Below are positions 8,409-16,252 of a stretch of 35,378 nucleotides of DNA, one piece after another. The DNA lies in NCBI GenBank assembly GCA_027297435.1, contig JAPUIA010000201.1, positions 1-35,378 of the forward strand, read 5' to 3'. The DNA is from Gammaproteobacteria bacterium (GTDB lineage Bacteria; Pseudomonadota; Gammaproteobacteria; Pseudomonadales; Azotimanducaceae). The stretch's first letter is position 1; every line of letters begins with the position of its first letter. A program made the position numbers and the translations under genes. The notes beneath the pieces are model-generated. The model had not been told where the DNA came from and did no database searches. It saw only the letters and a program-made list of their open reading frames with translations.

Positions 8409-9487
8409 CCGAACCTCACGCAATAGATCGGCGGTAAGTTGGCTGACAAGCGAACAAACGAATCTCCGCCGTTCGCCGAGGTCCACAGGTTGCCCGTCGT
8501 CGAACCCATGGCGAGGTTGCTAGCCTCTGGTGAGACGTCGAGACAGTGGCGATAGATCAGATCGTAGGCGTCTTGCTGCGGCAGACCTTCAGTCAAACTC
8601 GTAAACGACCGGCCCCCGTCGTCGGTGCGGTTGACGACTAGTGCGCCGTTGACGGGTATGCGGTGTTCGTCCTTGCCGCCGGGAACGAACCAAGCACGCA
8701 TAGGATCGTGCGGATCCACGGCGACGGCAAAGCCGAAGTTGCTGGGCATGACGTCCAGGAGTTCATCCCACGTATTGCCGTTGTCGTGACTGACCCACTG
8801 TCCGTTGTGGTGTTGCATCCACAGCGTATCTGGCGCGGACGTGCACTGCACGATGCGGTGCGGATCTTGCTGTTCCGGATCGCCCGCTATATCCGGTGGC
8901 ACGTAGTCGGCACGTAAGCCCTTGCCTTTAGGATGCCAAGTGGCGCCATCGTCTTGGCTTTGCCATACGCCGCCGATCGAGAGCCCAACGGTAATGTGTC
9001 GACTGTTGCGTGGGTCCACCATGATCGAATGTATGCCGGGCCAGTCGTAGCCTCCACCTTGCCAGAGTCCACGCTTAGGCTCTTCCCATAGTGCCTGGTT
9101 CAAGGACCAACTCATCCCGGCATCATCGGATTTGAACAACCCGCCCGGTATCGTCCCACACCAGATGCGCCCCGGTTGATCGTCACCGCCGGCCTCCAAA
9201 CTCCAAATCTGTTCGACCGACCACGGCGTGGGGTCCGGATGTTCCGCGGGTTTGGCGGGATAGCTTGGCGTAGTCACCTCTTGCCAGCTGTCGCCGCCGT
9301 CATCGGAACGATGCAGCTTGTTGCCGAAGTGGCCAAGCGCCAAAGCCGCATAGAGCTTGCCATCGCGCCCGTCGGGTAGCAGGGCCGCGACCGGGTCACC
9401 GAGAAAGCCGCGTTTTTCGACCGACCAGCCAGCGCTGCCGTGCGCGTAGATGAACAGGCCCTTGCGCGTACCCACCAATAGACGCAT
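8405..9487 (-). CDS. BNR/Asp-box beta-propeller protein, sialidase-like fold
   Basis: This 360-residue protein has repeated Asp-box motifs: SDDGGDSW, SDDAGMSW, SQDDGATW, SHDNGNTW, TDDGGRSF and SANGGDSF. These mark a six- or seven-bladed propeller of the BNR/sialidase/VPS10 type. It has no signal peptide: it begins MRLLVGTRKGLFIY, so it is likely cytosolic. I see no sialidase catalytic set (arginine triad, nucleophilic tyrosine), so enzyme activity cannot be claimed. It is two bases downstream of the MoaD-like gene on the same strand, and the two are surely co-transcribed. Proteins of this type are commonly annotated as glycosyl hydrolase or exo-alpha-sialidase without proof. Confidence 0.85.
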   Translation of the reverse strand: MRLLVGTRKGLFIYAHGSAGWSVEKRGFLGDPVAALLPDGRDGKLYAALALGHFGNKLHRSDDGGDSWQEVTTPSYPAKPAEHPDPTPWSVEQIWSLEAGGDDQPGRIWCGTIPGGLFKSDDAGMSWSLNQALWEEPKRGLWQGGGYDWPGIHSIMVDPRNSRHITVGLSIGGVWQSQDDGATWHPKGKGLRADYVPPDIAGDPEQQDPHRIVQCTSAPDTLWMQHHNGQWVSHDNGNTWDELLDVMPSNFGFAVAVDPHDPMRAWFVPGGKDEHRIPVNGALVVNRTDDGGRSFTSLTEGLPQQDAYDLIYRHCLDVSPEASNLAMGSTTGNLWTSANGGDSFVRLSANLPPIYCVRFG

Positions 9488-9489
9488 CG

Positions 9490-9759
9490 CTAGCCTCCTG
9501 ACAATGCTTGCATGACGAACACCTTGCTGTCGTTCGTCACAGCGTCGGTAAGACCGATGCGGTCGACGATCATCCGATTGTCTACGAACACGTTAACGTG
9601 CTTCCGCAAAGCGCCTTGGTCGTCGAGTATGTAGCCCTTGAGTTGCACGCGCTCGGCGAACACGTTGTCGAACAGTTCGCCGACGGTACGACCATCTGCA
9701 GTCAGGCGATCCGTGTCGACATAACGAGCGAGGTTGGGGGTGAAATCGATGCGCGCCAT
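9490..9759 (-). CDS. MoaD/ThiS-family ubiquitin-like protein
   Basis: The 89-residue product has the beta-grasp pattern of MoaD/ThiS proteins (IDFTPNLARYV; TVGELFDNVFAE; LRKHVNVFVDNRMI; DSKVFVMQALSGG) and ends in Gly-Gly, the tail that is adenylated and thiocarboxylated in true sulfur carriers. It could serve molybdopterin, thiazole or another sulfur-transfer route, but no moaE, thiG or E1-like gene is in the window. It sits tightly between the S9 peptidase and the BNR-propeller gene, six and two bases away. That context suggests a dedicated partner role rather than the housekeeping MoaD. Confidence 0.88.
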   Translation of the reverse strand: MARIDFTPNLARYVDTDRLTADGRTVGELFDNVFAERVQLKGYILDDQGALRKHVNVFVDNRMIVDRIGLTDAVTNDSKVFVMQALSGG

Positions 9760-9765
9760 GGCTCG

Positions 9766-11790
9766 TCAATCGCCATCGACAACGGTGTCGTAACGTTCGA
9801 ACCAGGCAAGGACGTGCGCGACCTTGGCGATCAAATGGCTCGGCCGCGCAGCGATACCGTGAGAGGCGTCCGGTACCCGCACCATCGCCGTGTCTACCTT
9901 GGTCAACTTGAGTGCCTGGTAGAACTGTTCCGATTCGGAGATCGGCGTGCGGTAGTCGCGCTCGCCTGTCAAGAGCATCGTGGGTGTGGTCACCCGATGA
10001 ACGAAATGCACCGGTGAGCGGGCTAGATACGCATCGGGAACGTTCCACGGCAGGTCTGGAAACCACGCGCGATAGAAAAAGTTGTATTGGTCCGCCGTCA
10101 ACACGAACGAATACCAATTGATGACCGGCTTGGCCGCGACCGCTGCACGGAAGCGACCGGTTTGGGTGACGATCCAGGCAGTCAAGATGCCGCCCCCGCT
10201 GCCGCCGGTAACAAACAACCGCGAGGAATCTGCCCAGCCTTCGTCGATGGCGTAATCGACGGCCGACATCAGGTCGTGATAATCGCCTCCGGGATAGGCG
10301 TGGTGAATGAGGTTGCCGAACGACTTGCCGTAGCTGGAACTGCCGCGCGGGTTGGCGTAGACCACGACGTAACCGGCCGCTGCATACAACTGCACCTCGG
10401 CGGAGAAATGTGGTCCGTAGGCGGCAAACGGTCCACCGTGAATTTCCAAGATCAACGGATAGCGCTTGTTGGCGTCGAATCCCGGCGGCTTCGCGACCCA
10501 TGCTTGGATCATTTTACCATCCAGACCGGAAGGAAATTCGATCGCCTCGATGGTTGCGAGGTCTTTGTGCGCGAGGGCATCGCGGTTCAATGCCGTGAGC
10601 ACGTTCGGCCCGCCACGCCCCACAACGGCCACGTTGGCCGGGCGATTGGCCACGGAGTGTGTGTACGCGAGCCGCCCTCCCGCGGCATGGAAATCGCCCC
10701 CTGAATAGGGTCGCGATATCGAAGTGCCACCCAATTGTTCAACGATTGCTTTGCGTGTGTCGCTGAGCGTCACGATGTCGACCTTGCCCAGTCCGCTAGC
10801 TGTGTAGCCGATGTACAGGCTTTGATTGTCACGCCACTGCAGGCTGTCGACGTTGCGGTCGAGGTCTTCCGCCAGCACCCGGGAAGTGTCGTTGGTAAGA
10901 TCCAGAACGTGCACGCGGGAGACGTTGTATCCGAGCAACTCTTCGTCGTAACCGCGGTAAGCCAGGTAGCGCCCGTTCGGCGACAACGCGGGGTCGACAT
11001 CGGGACCGTAGCGTTCCGTGAGCGCCTGCATCTCGCCGGTTGCGATATCGACCCGGTATATCTCGCTGTCACTCGGCTCGTACTCCCAATCGTCGCGACG
11101 ATTTGCCGATAAATAAACCGCACGGCTGTCCGGTGCCCAAGCGAAGTTGCTGCGATGATTGAAATCGCCGCTTGTGACCTGTCTGGGCGTGCCCCCTTCT
11201 GCGGGCACGACAAACAGATGCGCGAAACCCTCTTTTAGGTACCCGGTACCATCGGCTCGGTAGAGCATGGTCTCGATGACCTTCGGTTGCGGCGCCCAAT
11301 TGGCACCTTCGGGAGCCTTGGGCAATTCAACAAATGGTTTCTGCGGCTTGGGTACCAGCATGGTGAATGCTAGCCACTGACCGTCCGGCGACCAGGCCAA
11401 ATTGCGGGGTGTTTCGGTGAGTTGCGTGATGGGCGTCGTTCGATTGGCGGCAAGCCAGTGCATGTGCAACTGCACACCGCCGTCGGTGCGTGAAACGAAG
11501 GCAACGCGGTCACCTGAGGGGGACCAGCGTGCCAAGGATCCTTTGATATCGGTAAGAGGACGGTGGTTGGCTCCGTCGTCATCGACCAACCAGATACTCG
11601 CCGTGGTGCGGTCGCTCATGAGGTCGTAGCCGACGCGGCTGTAGGCAATCGTGTTGCCGTTGGGGGCTACTTGCGGATCACTCGCCCACTCCAGGGTGAA
11701 GACGTCCATCTGCTGCAGCGTGTCTGAAAGCGCCTCCGTGGGCGTTCCACAGACCGCTGCAAAAACCAAGGCGGTTAGGGTTTTCTGCAT
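9766..11790 (-). CDS. S9 family serine peptidase (acylaminoacyl/dipeptidyl peptidase type), exported
   Basis: This 674-residue protein has a signal peptide (about 1-22, MQKTLTALVFAAVCG) and a TolB/WD-like propeller over about residues 25-400. The propeller shows the repeated SPDG-type turns of this family (WSPSGDRVAF, WSPDGQWLAF, LSPNGRYLAY). A C-terminal alpha/beta hydrolase domain follows. The catalytic triad is visible: Ser531 in GGSGGG, Asp612 in GERDYRTP and His644 in DASHG. These enzymes cleave short peptides in the periplasm. The start is ATG 11790. The gene leads a minus-strand cluster with the MoaD-like and BNR-propeller genes, separated from the former by six bases. Confidence 0.93.
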   Translation of the reverse strand: MQKTLTALVFAAVCGTPTEALSDTLQQMDVFTLEWASDPQVAPNGNTIAYSRVGYDLMSDRTTASIWLVDDDGANHRPLTDIKGSLARWSPSGDRVAFVSRTDGGVQLHMHWLAANRTTPITQLTETPRNLAWSPDGQWLAFTMLVPKPQKPFVELPKAPEGANWAPQPKVIETMLYRADGTGYLKEGFAHLFVVPAEGGTPRQVTSGDFNHRSNFAWAPDSRAVYLSANRRDDWEYEPSDSEIYRVDIATGEMQALTERYGPDVDPALSPNGRYLAYRGYDEELLGYNVSRVHVLDLTNDTSRVLAEDLDRNVDSLQWRDNQSLYIGYTASGLGKVDIVTLSDTRKAIVEQLGGTSISRPYSGGDFHAAGGRLAYTHSVANRPANVAVVGRGGPNVLTALNRDALAHKDLATIEAIEFPSGLDGKMIQAWVAKPPGFDANKRYPLILEIHGGPFAAYGPHFSAEVQLYAAAGYVVVYANPRGSSSYGKSFGNLIHHAYPGGDYHDLMSAVDYAIDEGWADSSRLFVTGGSGGGILTAWIVTQTGRFRAAVAAKPVINWYSFVLTADQYNFFYRAWFPDLPWNVPDAYLARSPVHFVHRVTTPTMLLTGERDYRTPISESEQFYQALKLTKVDTAMVRVPDASHGIAARPSHLIAKVAHVLAWFERYDTVVDGD

Positions 11791-11873
11791 TGTCGTACCT
11801 AATTGTCGGCCTCAGTTGTATCTCATTTTGGCTTAGGCGGCTACCATGGCGGGCATACGGGCAGGGTTACGGC

Positions 11874-12734
11874 ATGGCTGAACAGAACGAGGAAGTCGTT
11901 GAGGGGAGCTGTTTGTGCGCAGCGGTATGTTACAAGATGCACGGACCGTTCCACGACATGTTGCACTGCCATTGCTCGATGTGTCGCAAAGCCCACGGCA
12001 GCCCGTTTGCGACGTTCGTCGGTGGGGAAAGGCTCGAATGGGTGAGCGGGTGCGACCACATCGAAAGCTATGCTTCGACGACGAGTTCGTATCGGCACTT
12101 CTGCCGGAACTGCGGCTCGCCAACGCCCGGGCCCGATACCAACCGGCAGCCGTTCGTTCCCGCAGGCAGTCTCCAAACGGATTGCGGCGAACGCCCGACG
12201 TGCCATTGCTTCGTCGAATCGAAAGTGCCGTGGGCAGAACTCGGTGAAGACGTTCCGGCGTTCCCGCAGTTCCCGGAAGGCATGAATATAACCGTGCACG
12301 ATCGGCCCTCACTACTGCCCGACACGGAGGGTGCAATCGGTGGTAGTTGTCTGTGTGGTGCGGTGCGTTATGAGATTCTCGGCACGCCGTCACTCATGGT
12401 CAGCTGCCACTGCTCGCGCTGTCGCAGGGCGCGCGGAGCCGCCCACGCGACGAACCTGTTCATCGAGCGCGACCAGCTCAACTGGCTGGCGGGGGAGGCT
12501 TCCGTGATACGTTACGACTTGGCCGGCGCGGTACGCTTTGGCCAGAACTTTTGTCGCCATTGCGGCAGTCCCATGCCGCGTTGGTCGGACAAGCTATCCC
12601 GCTACAACGTTCCATGCGGAGCGCTGGACACCGATCCGAGGATGGGGCCCGCCTACCACATCTTCGTCGGGTCGAAAGCGCCCTGGTTTCAGATTCGCGA
12701 CAAGCTGCCACAACATGAAACAACGGCCACCTGA
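11874..12734 (+). CDS. Tandem GFA-domain zinc protein (glutathione-dependent formaldehyde-activating enzyme family)
   Basis: The product of 286 residues contains two complete GFA (DUF636) domains. Domain 1 (about 10-130) has GSCLCAAVCY, HCHCSMCRKAHG and FCRNCGS. Domain 2 (about 155-275) has GSCLCGAVRY, SCHCSRCRRARG and FCRHCGSP, each ending in a VPCG/IFVGSKAPW region. The cysteines bind zinc. The family is named for an enzyme reported to add formaldehyde to glutathione, but most members are uncharacterised. I chose ATG 11874; the frame is open further upstream, but that part overlaps the divergent peptidase's promoter. A decayed third GFA fragment lies just downstream. Confidence 0.9.
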   Translation: MAEQNEEVVEGSCLCAAVCYKMHGPFHDMLHCHCSMCRKAHGSPFATFVGGERLEWVSGCDHIESYASTTSSYRHFCRNCGSPTPGPDTNRQPFVPAGSLQTDCGERPTCHCFVESKVPWAELGEDVPAFPQFPEGMNITVHDRPSLLPDTEGAIGGSCLCGAVRYEILGTPSLMVSCHCSRCRRARGAAHATNLFIERDQLNWLAGEASVIRYDLAGAVRFGQNFCRHCGSPMPRWSDKLSRYNVPCGALDTDPRMGPAYHIFVGSKAPWFQIRDKLPQHETTAT

Positions 12735-13004
12735 ACGGGTTGAGTGTCCGACGCAGTAGCACTTGCTCAAATCTTTTCGAAATCGCACGAACTCAATTCG
12801 TCGAGACCACGATCTAGATTTTGAACACGCCTTTTTGGGTTCGAGGACTACGCATTCGATGCGCTCTCGGGGGTGAGCATTCGAGGATCGACGCATAACG
12901 TTGATCCGTCGTGGTCAGGCTAACCGTTTGAATAATTGGGTCCCGGACGGCCCGTGGGTGAAAAATGACATCCCAACGCGCTGTCGAATGCCCCATCCAA
13001 CTAG

Positions 13005-13196
13005 GGTTGGGGTCCAGCGGATGCTCGCGATGGAGCCGAAGGCAAACTTGTATGGGTTCCCGTAGGCTTACTCGATGACGAGCCTGGAGTGGGTGTAGCT
13101 CAACGCATATTCGTGGGGAGCAAAGCGTCCTGGGAGGGCATTGGTGACGAAGCGCCCCAGTACGAAGAAGAGGCACCGGATACCATTGGCGCCTAA
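13005..13196 (+). pseudogene. C-terminal fragment of a GFA-domain gene (remnant)
   Basis: A 63-codon open stretch between TAG 13002-13004 and TAA 13194-13196 reads VWVPVGLLDDEPGV, then RIFVGSKASWEGIGDEAPQY. This is plainly the end of a GFA domain; compare IFVGSKAPWF in the intact gene upstream. The cysteine-rich front half is missing and no start codon with a ribosome site is present. Bases 12735-13004 show no further GFA homology and no other gene. It is a decayed relative, not a simple copy, of the intact tandem gene. Confidence 0.75.
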
Positions 13197-13221
13197 CAGA
13201 TCGTTGACGGGGGTAGTTCCC

Positions 13222-13452
13222 TTAGTGCCAAAACGAGCTTTCCTTTACCCCCTGTTGATTGGCTTTGTCGGCCAGCACTCTCAGCCACGCTTCGGTTGCG
13301 TGGAGCTTGTCTCGTCTGGTGCTGAGAGTGTCCAACCGCTCCTGATCCGCGTTCGTAAAGTCGCCTTTCTTGGTCAGTTCGAGGATTTCGTTGAGTAGTC
13401 TCTTCTCTACCTCGAATGCAGCGATACTCTCGTCTTCAAGGTGTCTAGTCAT
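13222..13452 (-). CDS. Small helical protein of unknown function (76 aa)
   Basis: ATG 13452 follows a GAGGG ribosome site at good distance. The 76 residues are rich in charged and leucine positions (EVEKRLLNEILELTKKG; ERLDTLSTRRDKLHATEAW) and should form helices, probably a two-helix coiled coil. There is no membrane segment and no recognised domain. It lies 37 bases downstream of a 56-residue gene on the same strand, and the two probably form one transcription unit. It could be a small regulator or an accessory-element protein; I do not recognise it. Confidence 0.6.
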   Translation of the reverse strand: MTRHLEDESIAAFEVEKRLLNEILELTKKGDFTNADQERLDTLSTRRDKLHATEAWLRVLADKANQQGVKESSFWH

Positions 13453-13467
13453 CTACGGTCCCTCAAC

Positions 13468-13483
13468 TGTGACGAACATCACA
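13468..13483. promoter_or_regulatory. Perfect CRP-consensus half-site pair
   Basis: TGTGA-CGAACA-TCACA matches the CRP/Vfr consensus TGTGA-N6-TCACA at all ten fixed bases. It lies between the 56-residue and 76-residue genes, 16 bases before the start of the latter. Binding is inferred from sequence only. Confidence 0.45.
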
Positions 13484-13489
13484 CGCGAT

Positions 13490-13660
13490 TCAAAAATGCC
13501 TGACGGACGGCAGGTCCGTCCTCGTAGGGGCGTCGCGCGATTTTTCGGAGCGGGTGAACGTTTCTTCCACCCACGTCTCTGGGTCACGTTTCGCCGCTTG
13601 TTGGCGCGTGATCAATCGATTGGAAGACAGATCTCGATATACGACTTTGGACTTCCCCAT
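13490..13660 (-). CDS. Very small basic protein, unknown function (56 aa)
   Basis: ATG 13660 is preceded by an excellent ribosome site (AGAGGAGGACTCT then ATG), and the frame runs 56 codons to TGA 13490. The sequence opens MGKSKVVYRDLSSNRLITRQ and continues AAKRDPETWVEET. The pattern of a tyrosine-arginine-aspartate turn, then a short basic stretch and a TWVEET-like end, resembles small accessory proteins of the type YRDSxTGRFVxxxxAxxxPxTTVxET. I give that resemblance from memory and with caution. It is highly charged and soluble, with no known function. The 76-residue gene follows on the same strand. Confidence 0.6.
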   Translation of the reverse strand: MGKSKVVYRDLSSNRLITRQQAAKRDPETWVEETFTRSEKSRDAPTRTDLPSVRHF

Positions 13661-13772
13661 AGAGTCCTCCTCTTTCTAGGCATGGCCACCATCTTGATCC
13701 ACCGAGACGACATCATGGCCCGAACCATCTCCCCGAATCACAACCATGGTGCGGGTAAGATCACACCGATAA

Positions 13773-13788
13773 CGTGATGTAGTTCACA
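13773..13788. promoter_or_regulatory. CRP-like site upstream of the small-gene pair
   Basis: CGTGA-TGTAGT-TCACA differs from the CRP consensus TGTGA-N6-TCACA at one fixed base. It lies about 113 bases upstream of the 56-residue gene, a plausible activator position. Confidence 0.35.
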
Positions 13789-14012
13789 AATACTGGTGGC
13801 TGGTACGATGTACTGACAAGGATCTTCCGAGCGCAGGTGTTCTTTGCCACGAAGAACCCTGAGCGTCTCCGGCCGAGCGCGGTGTGTTTCTGGTGTTCGA
13901 TTGGCTGGGGGATACTGTCGATCAATTGCTGACGTACGAACAAGCTTTCCATGGCGTGTGGCACGAGATCCGCTCCAAGCCAGTCGGCATTTCTCCTATC
14001 GTCGTGGCGTCT
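13783..14012 (+). pseudogene. Possible frameshifted gene remnant, unrecognised
   Basis: Two plus-strand frames look coding in succession. From 13783 one reads TGGWYDVLTRIFRAQVFFAT and KNPER. From 13863 a second frame reads SPAERGVFLVFDWLGDTV, then LLTYEQAFHGVWHEIR, to TAA 14010-14012. A single frameshift near 13862 would join them. There is no start codon with a ribosome site, and I do not recognise the family. The end overlaps the 3' end of the convergent antitoxin gene by 17 bases. It may be chance; the rest of 13661-13995 shows no gene. Confidence 0.25.
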
Positions 14013-14283
14013 TAACCTTGAGTTCCATTGTTAATCCGGCTCGATAAACCATCTCGGTCATCTTATCGAGTGTGATCTTGCTGAAGTCGCGCTTTAGCAG
14101 GCGGTTCATTCTCGGACGGGGTACGCCCAAGGCTTTAGCCGCTTGAGCCTGGGTGAGCTTAAGCGCTTTGATGTGTTTCTCCAGGGCGATCATGATGTTC
14201 GCCTTGGCTTGAAGCACTGCTGCTTCGTGTTTTTCGAATCCGAGATCCTCGAATACGTTTCCTGAGCTTTTTACTAAGGTCAT
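13996..14283 (-). CDS. Antitoxin with XRE-type helix-turn-helix (HigA-like)
   Basis: The 95-residue protein starts MTLVKSSGNVFEDLGF, the usual opening of the COG5606-type antitoxins. Its helix-turn-helix is LKLTQAQAAKALGVPRPRMN, and the C-terminus KITLDKMTEMVYRAGLTMEL is typical for the group. I chose ATG 14283, with AGGA upstream; a GTG at 14316 that overlaps the toxin stop is possible. It should neutralise the toxin encoded directly before it and, with the toxin, bind the two palindromes upstream of the pair. The toxin-first order is that of higBA systems. Confidence 0.85.
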   Translation of the reverse strand: MTLVKSSGNVFEDLGFEKHEAAVLQAKANIMIALEKHIKALKLTQAQAAKALGVPRPRMNRLLKRDFSKITLDKMTEMVYRAGLTMELKVKTPRR

Positions 14284-14312
14284 GGTGGGTTTTCCTAGTA
14301 GTCGTTCGTATG

Positions 14313-14636
14313 TCACTTTCTACTCCGCTTTACCTCCCGGAGTCTTTGCTTTGCTAAGTCGATTTCGGTCTTCGGTGTCCGCTGCGTTTTCTTGATGAAT
14401 GCGCCGAGTACGTAAACAGCTTCGTCGAAACTGGCTATGTATAAAACGCGATACTGGTTGCGATACTGCACCCTAATCTCTCGAACGCCTGGGCCAATTG
14501 ACTGCATAGGCTTCGAGTCCATGGGAGTTAAGCCACTCTGCACGCGCATCAACTCAACGCCTACAGCGTATTTGACCTGACTGGGAAAACTCTTGAGTGT
14601 CTTGAGTGAATCGCTTTGCCAGATCACCGTTTTCAT
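14313..14636 (-). CDS. RelE/HigB-like toxin (Gp49/DUF891 family)
   Basis: This protein of 107 residues has the family pattern: VIWQSDSLKTLKSFPSQVKY at the start, a central GLTPMDSKPMQSIGPGVREI, RVLYIASFDEAVYVLGAFIK in the core, and KKTQRTPKTEIDLAKQRL near the end. Toxins of this group are ribosome-dependent mRNA endonucleases, and the predicted basic surface and C-terminal helix fit. The start ATG 14636 lies 8 bases from a perfect 18-base palindrome, consistent with autorepression. No strong ribosome site is visible, which is common for tightly held toxins. The gene is followed at once by its antitoxin. Confidence 0.88.
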   Translation of the reverse strand: MKTVIWQSDSLKTLKSFPSQVKYAVGVELMRVQSGLTPMDSKPMQSIGPGVREIRVQYRNQYRVLYIASFDEAVYVLGAFIKKTQRTPKTEIDLAKQRLREVKRSRK

Positions 14637-14644
14637 CGTGCTAA

Positions 14645-14697
14645 TGTATCAAATATGATACAAAATAGACAACAGTAAATGTATCTAATTTGATACT
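14645..14697. promoter_or_regulatory. Two palindromic operators of the toxin-antitoxin promoter
   Basis: Box 1 (14645-14662) is TGTATCA-AATA-TGATACA, perfect in its seven-base arms. Box 2 (14680-14697) is TGTATC-TAATTT-GATACT, with one end mismatch. They are 35 bases apart centre to centre, in a very AT-rich stretch just upstream of the toxin start. This fits cooperative binding of the antitoxin helix-turn-helix. Confidence 0.75.
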
Positions 14698-14792
14698 ATT
14701 TCAGGTCTGTTCCCGGGTGTGCTGAACCCGCGCCGCCTGGTGCCCTACCATCGAAGGCGTACGACAAGTCCGAGGCTTACGATGGCTGTGCA

Positions 14793-14817
14793 CAAAAAAG
14801 CCCCGACTAGCGGGGCT
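14793..14817 (-). terminator. Rho-independent terminator of nrdAB
   Basis: On the minus strand a seven-pair GC-rich stem (AGCCCCG / CGGGGCT, loop of five, 14799-14817) is followed directly by six T. It lies about 120 bases after the nrdB stop. The 100 bases between nrdB and the hairpin hold no convincing gene. Confidence 0.88.
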
Positions 14818-14935
14818 CGGTTTTCACTGTTAGGCGGCCTTGTCGTATTCGTGCGTGACCTCATCGACGCCAATTCGGGATGCGCTTGTCGCAATCCTCG
14901 AACGCCACGCCCTTCTGCTTGTTGCACGAGGGGTT

Positions 14936-16222
14936 TTAATCCCAGCTAAGCGCACCGCCGGTTTGATACTCGGTCACCCGAGTCTCGAAGAAGTTCTTTT
15001 CCTTCTTGAGATCCATGATCTCGCTCATCCACGGGAAAGGATTCTTGGCGCCGGGATACTGTTCGGCCAAACCGATCTGCGCGAGGCGCCGGTTGGCGAT
15101 GAACTGCAGGTACTCGGCCATCATGTTTGCATTCATGCCGAGCACACCTCGAGGCATTGTGTCCTTGGCGTATTCGATCTCCAGTTGGGTGCCTTCCAAG
15201 ATCATTTGCCGCGCCAGAATTTGCATGTCGTCGTCCCATAGGCTGGGGTTTTCCAGCTTGATCTGGTTGATGACGTCGATACCAAAGTTAACGTGCATCG
15301 ACTCGTCGCGCAGAATGTACTGAAACTGCTCGGAGGTGCCCGTCATTTTGTTGCGCCGGCCCATGGATAGAATCTGAGTAAATCCGCAATAGAAGAAAAT
15401 GCCTTCGAGCACGCAGTAGAAAGCGATCAGATTCTTCAGAAGCGCCTGGTCGCTCGCGTGGGTGCCGGTGTTGAACATCGGATCACAGATCTCCTTGATG
15501 TACTGAATCGCCCATGAGGCTTTGCGCGCGACCGAAGGTACTTCGCGGTACATGTTGAAGATCTCGCCTTCGTCCATGCCCAACGACTCGATGCAGTATT
15601 GGTAGGCGTGGGTGTGGATCGCTTCTTCGAAGGCTTGGCGCAATAGATACTGCCGGCATTCCGGGTTGGTGATGAGCCGGTAGATGGCTAACACCAGATT
15701 GTTCGCGACCAGCGAGTCGGCGGTCGAGAAGAAGCCGAGGCTGCGTTTGACGATAGTGCGTTCATCCTCGGTTAGTCCACCTTCACCCCGCCACAACGCA
15801 ATGTCTGCGGTCATGTTGATCTCTTGGGGCATCCAATGGTTAGCACAACCGTCCAGATACTTCTGCCACGCCCAATCGTACTTGAACGGCACGAGCTGGT
15901 TGAGATCCGCACGGCAGTTGATCATGGCTTTCTGATCGACGGTGACCCTGTCGATGCTCTTGTCAGTGATGCGCGTGTCGAACTCGGCAATCGCGGCCTG
16001 CGCTTCGGCTGGGTTTTGCTCGACGCCGGGTGCGGGTTCGCTTACGCGAATCTCTTCGAGAACGTCAGGCAACGGTGGCGTTTGAATTGGCGCGTACTCG
16101 CGAGCGCGGATAATAGCCGGTGCGGCTTCTGCCAGCTCGGTTACCGCCTCGGGGTTGGCGGCCTGAGCCTTCCGGGCTGGCTCTTGATATTCGGAGTCGT
16201 CGTACTCGTCCCAACTTAACAT
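14936..16222 (-). CDS. nrdB: Class Ia ribonucleotide reductase, beta subunit
   Basis: NrdB houses the diiron-tyrosyl radical cofactor that drives reduction of ribonucleotides by NrdA. The 428-residue product matches the Pseudomonas-type NrdB nearly throughout: [83 protein letters not shown] and the C-terminus [10 protein letters not shown], which docks on NrdA. The metal ligands in E-x-x-H pairs (EEAIHTH, DESMH) are present. An N-terminal extension of about 90 residues is normal for this subgroup. Start ATG 16222 has AAGGA upstream; the gene follows nrdA by 30 bases, so the pair is one operon. Confidence 0.97.
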   Translation of the reverse strand: MLSWDEYDDSEYQEPARKAQAANPEAVTELAEAAPAIIRAREYAPIQTPPLPDVLEEIRVSEPAPGVEQNPAEAQAAIAEFDTRITDKSIDRVTVDQKAMINCRADLNQLVPFKYDWAWQKYLDGCANHWMPQEINMTADIALWRGEGGLTEDERTIVKRSLGFFSTADSLVANNLVLAIYRLITNPECRQYLLRQAFEEAIHTHAYQYCIESLGMDEGEIFNMYREVPSVARKASWAIQYIKEICDPMFNTGTHASDQALLKNLIAFYCVLEGIFFYCGFTQILSMGRRNKMTGTSEQFQYILRDESMHVNFGIDVINQIKLENPSLWDDDMQILARQMILEGTQLEIEYAKDTMPRGVLGMNANMMAEYLQFIANRRLAQIGLAEQYPGAKNPFPWMSEIMDLKKEKNFFETRVTEYQTGGALSWD

Positions 16223-16252
16223 CGTGTTAATCCTTGCTTTTCTCAAGCTCAA

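Noticed and set aside
12814-13176. Minus-strand 120-codon open frame
   Set aside because: Proline/arginine-rich composition, no ribosome site or homology, and it runs antisense to the recognisable GFA remnant.
13670-13745. 23-codon leader peptide upstream of the 56-residue gene
   Set aside because: An ATG and stop exist, but with no ribosome site; composition gives no support.
13761-13964. Minus-strand 67-codon open frame
   Set aside because: No ribosome site, no recognisable pattern, and it overlaps the better plus-strand remnant.
14745-14927. Minus-strand 60-codon open frame after nrdB
   Set aside because: It reads through the clear nrdAB terminator.
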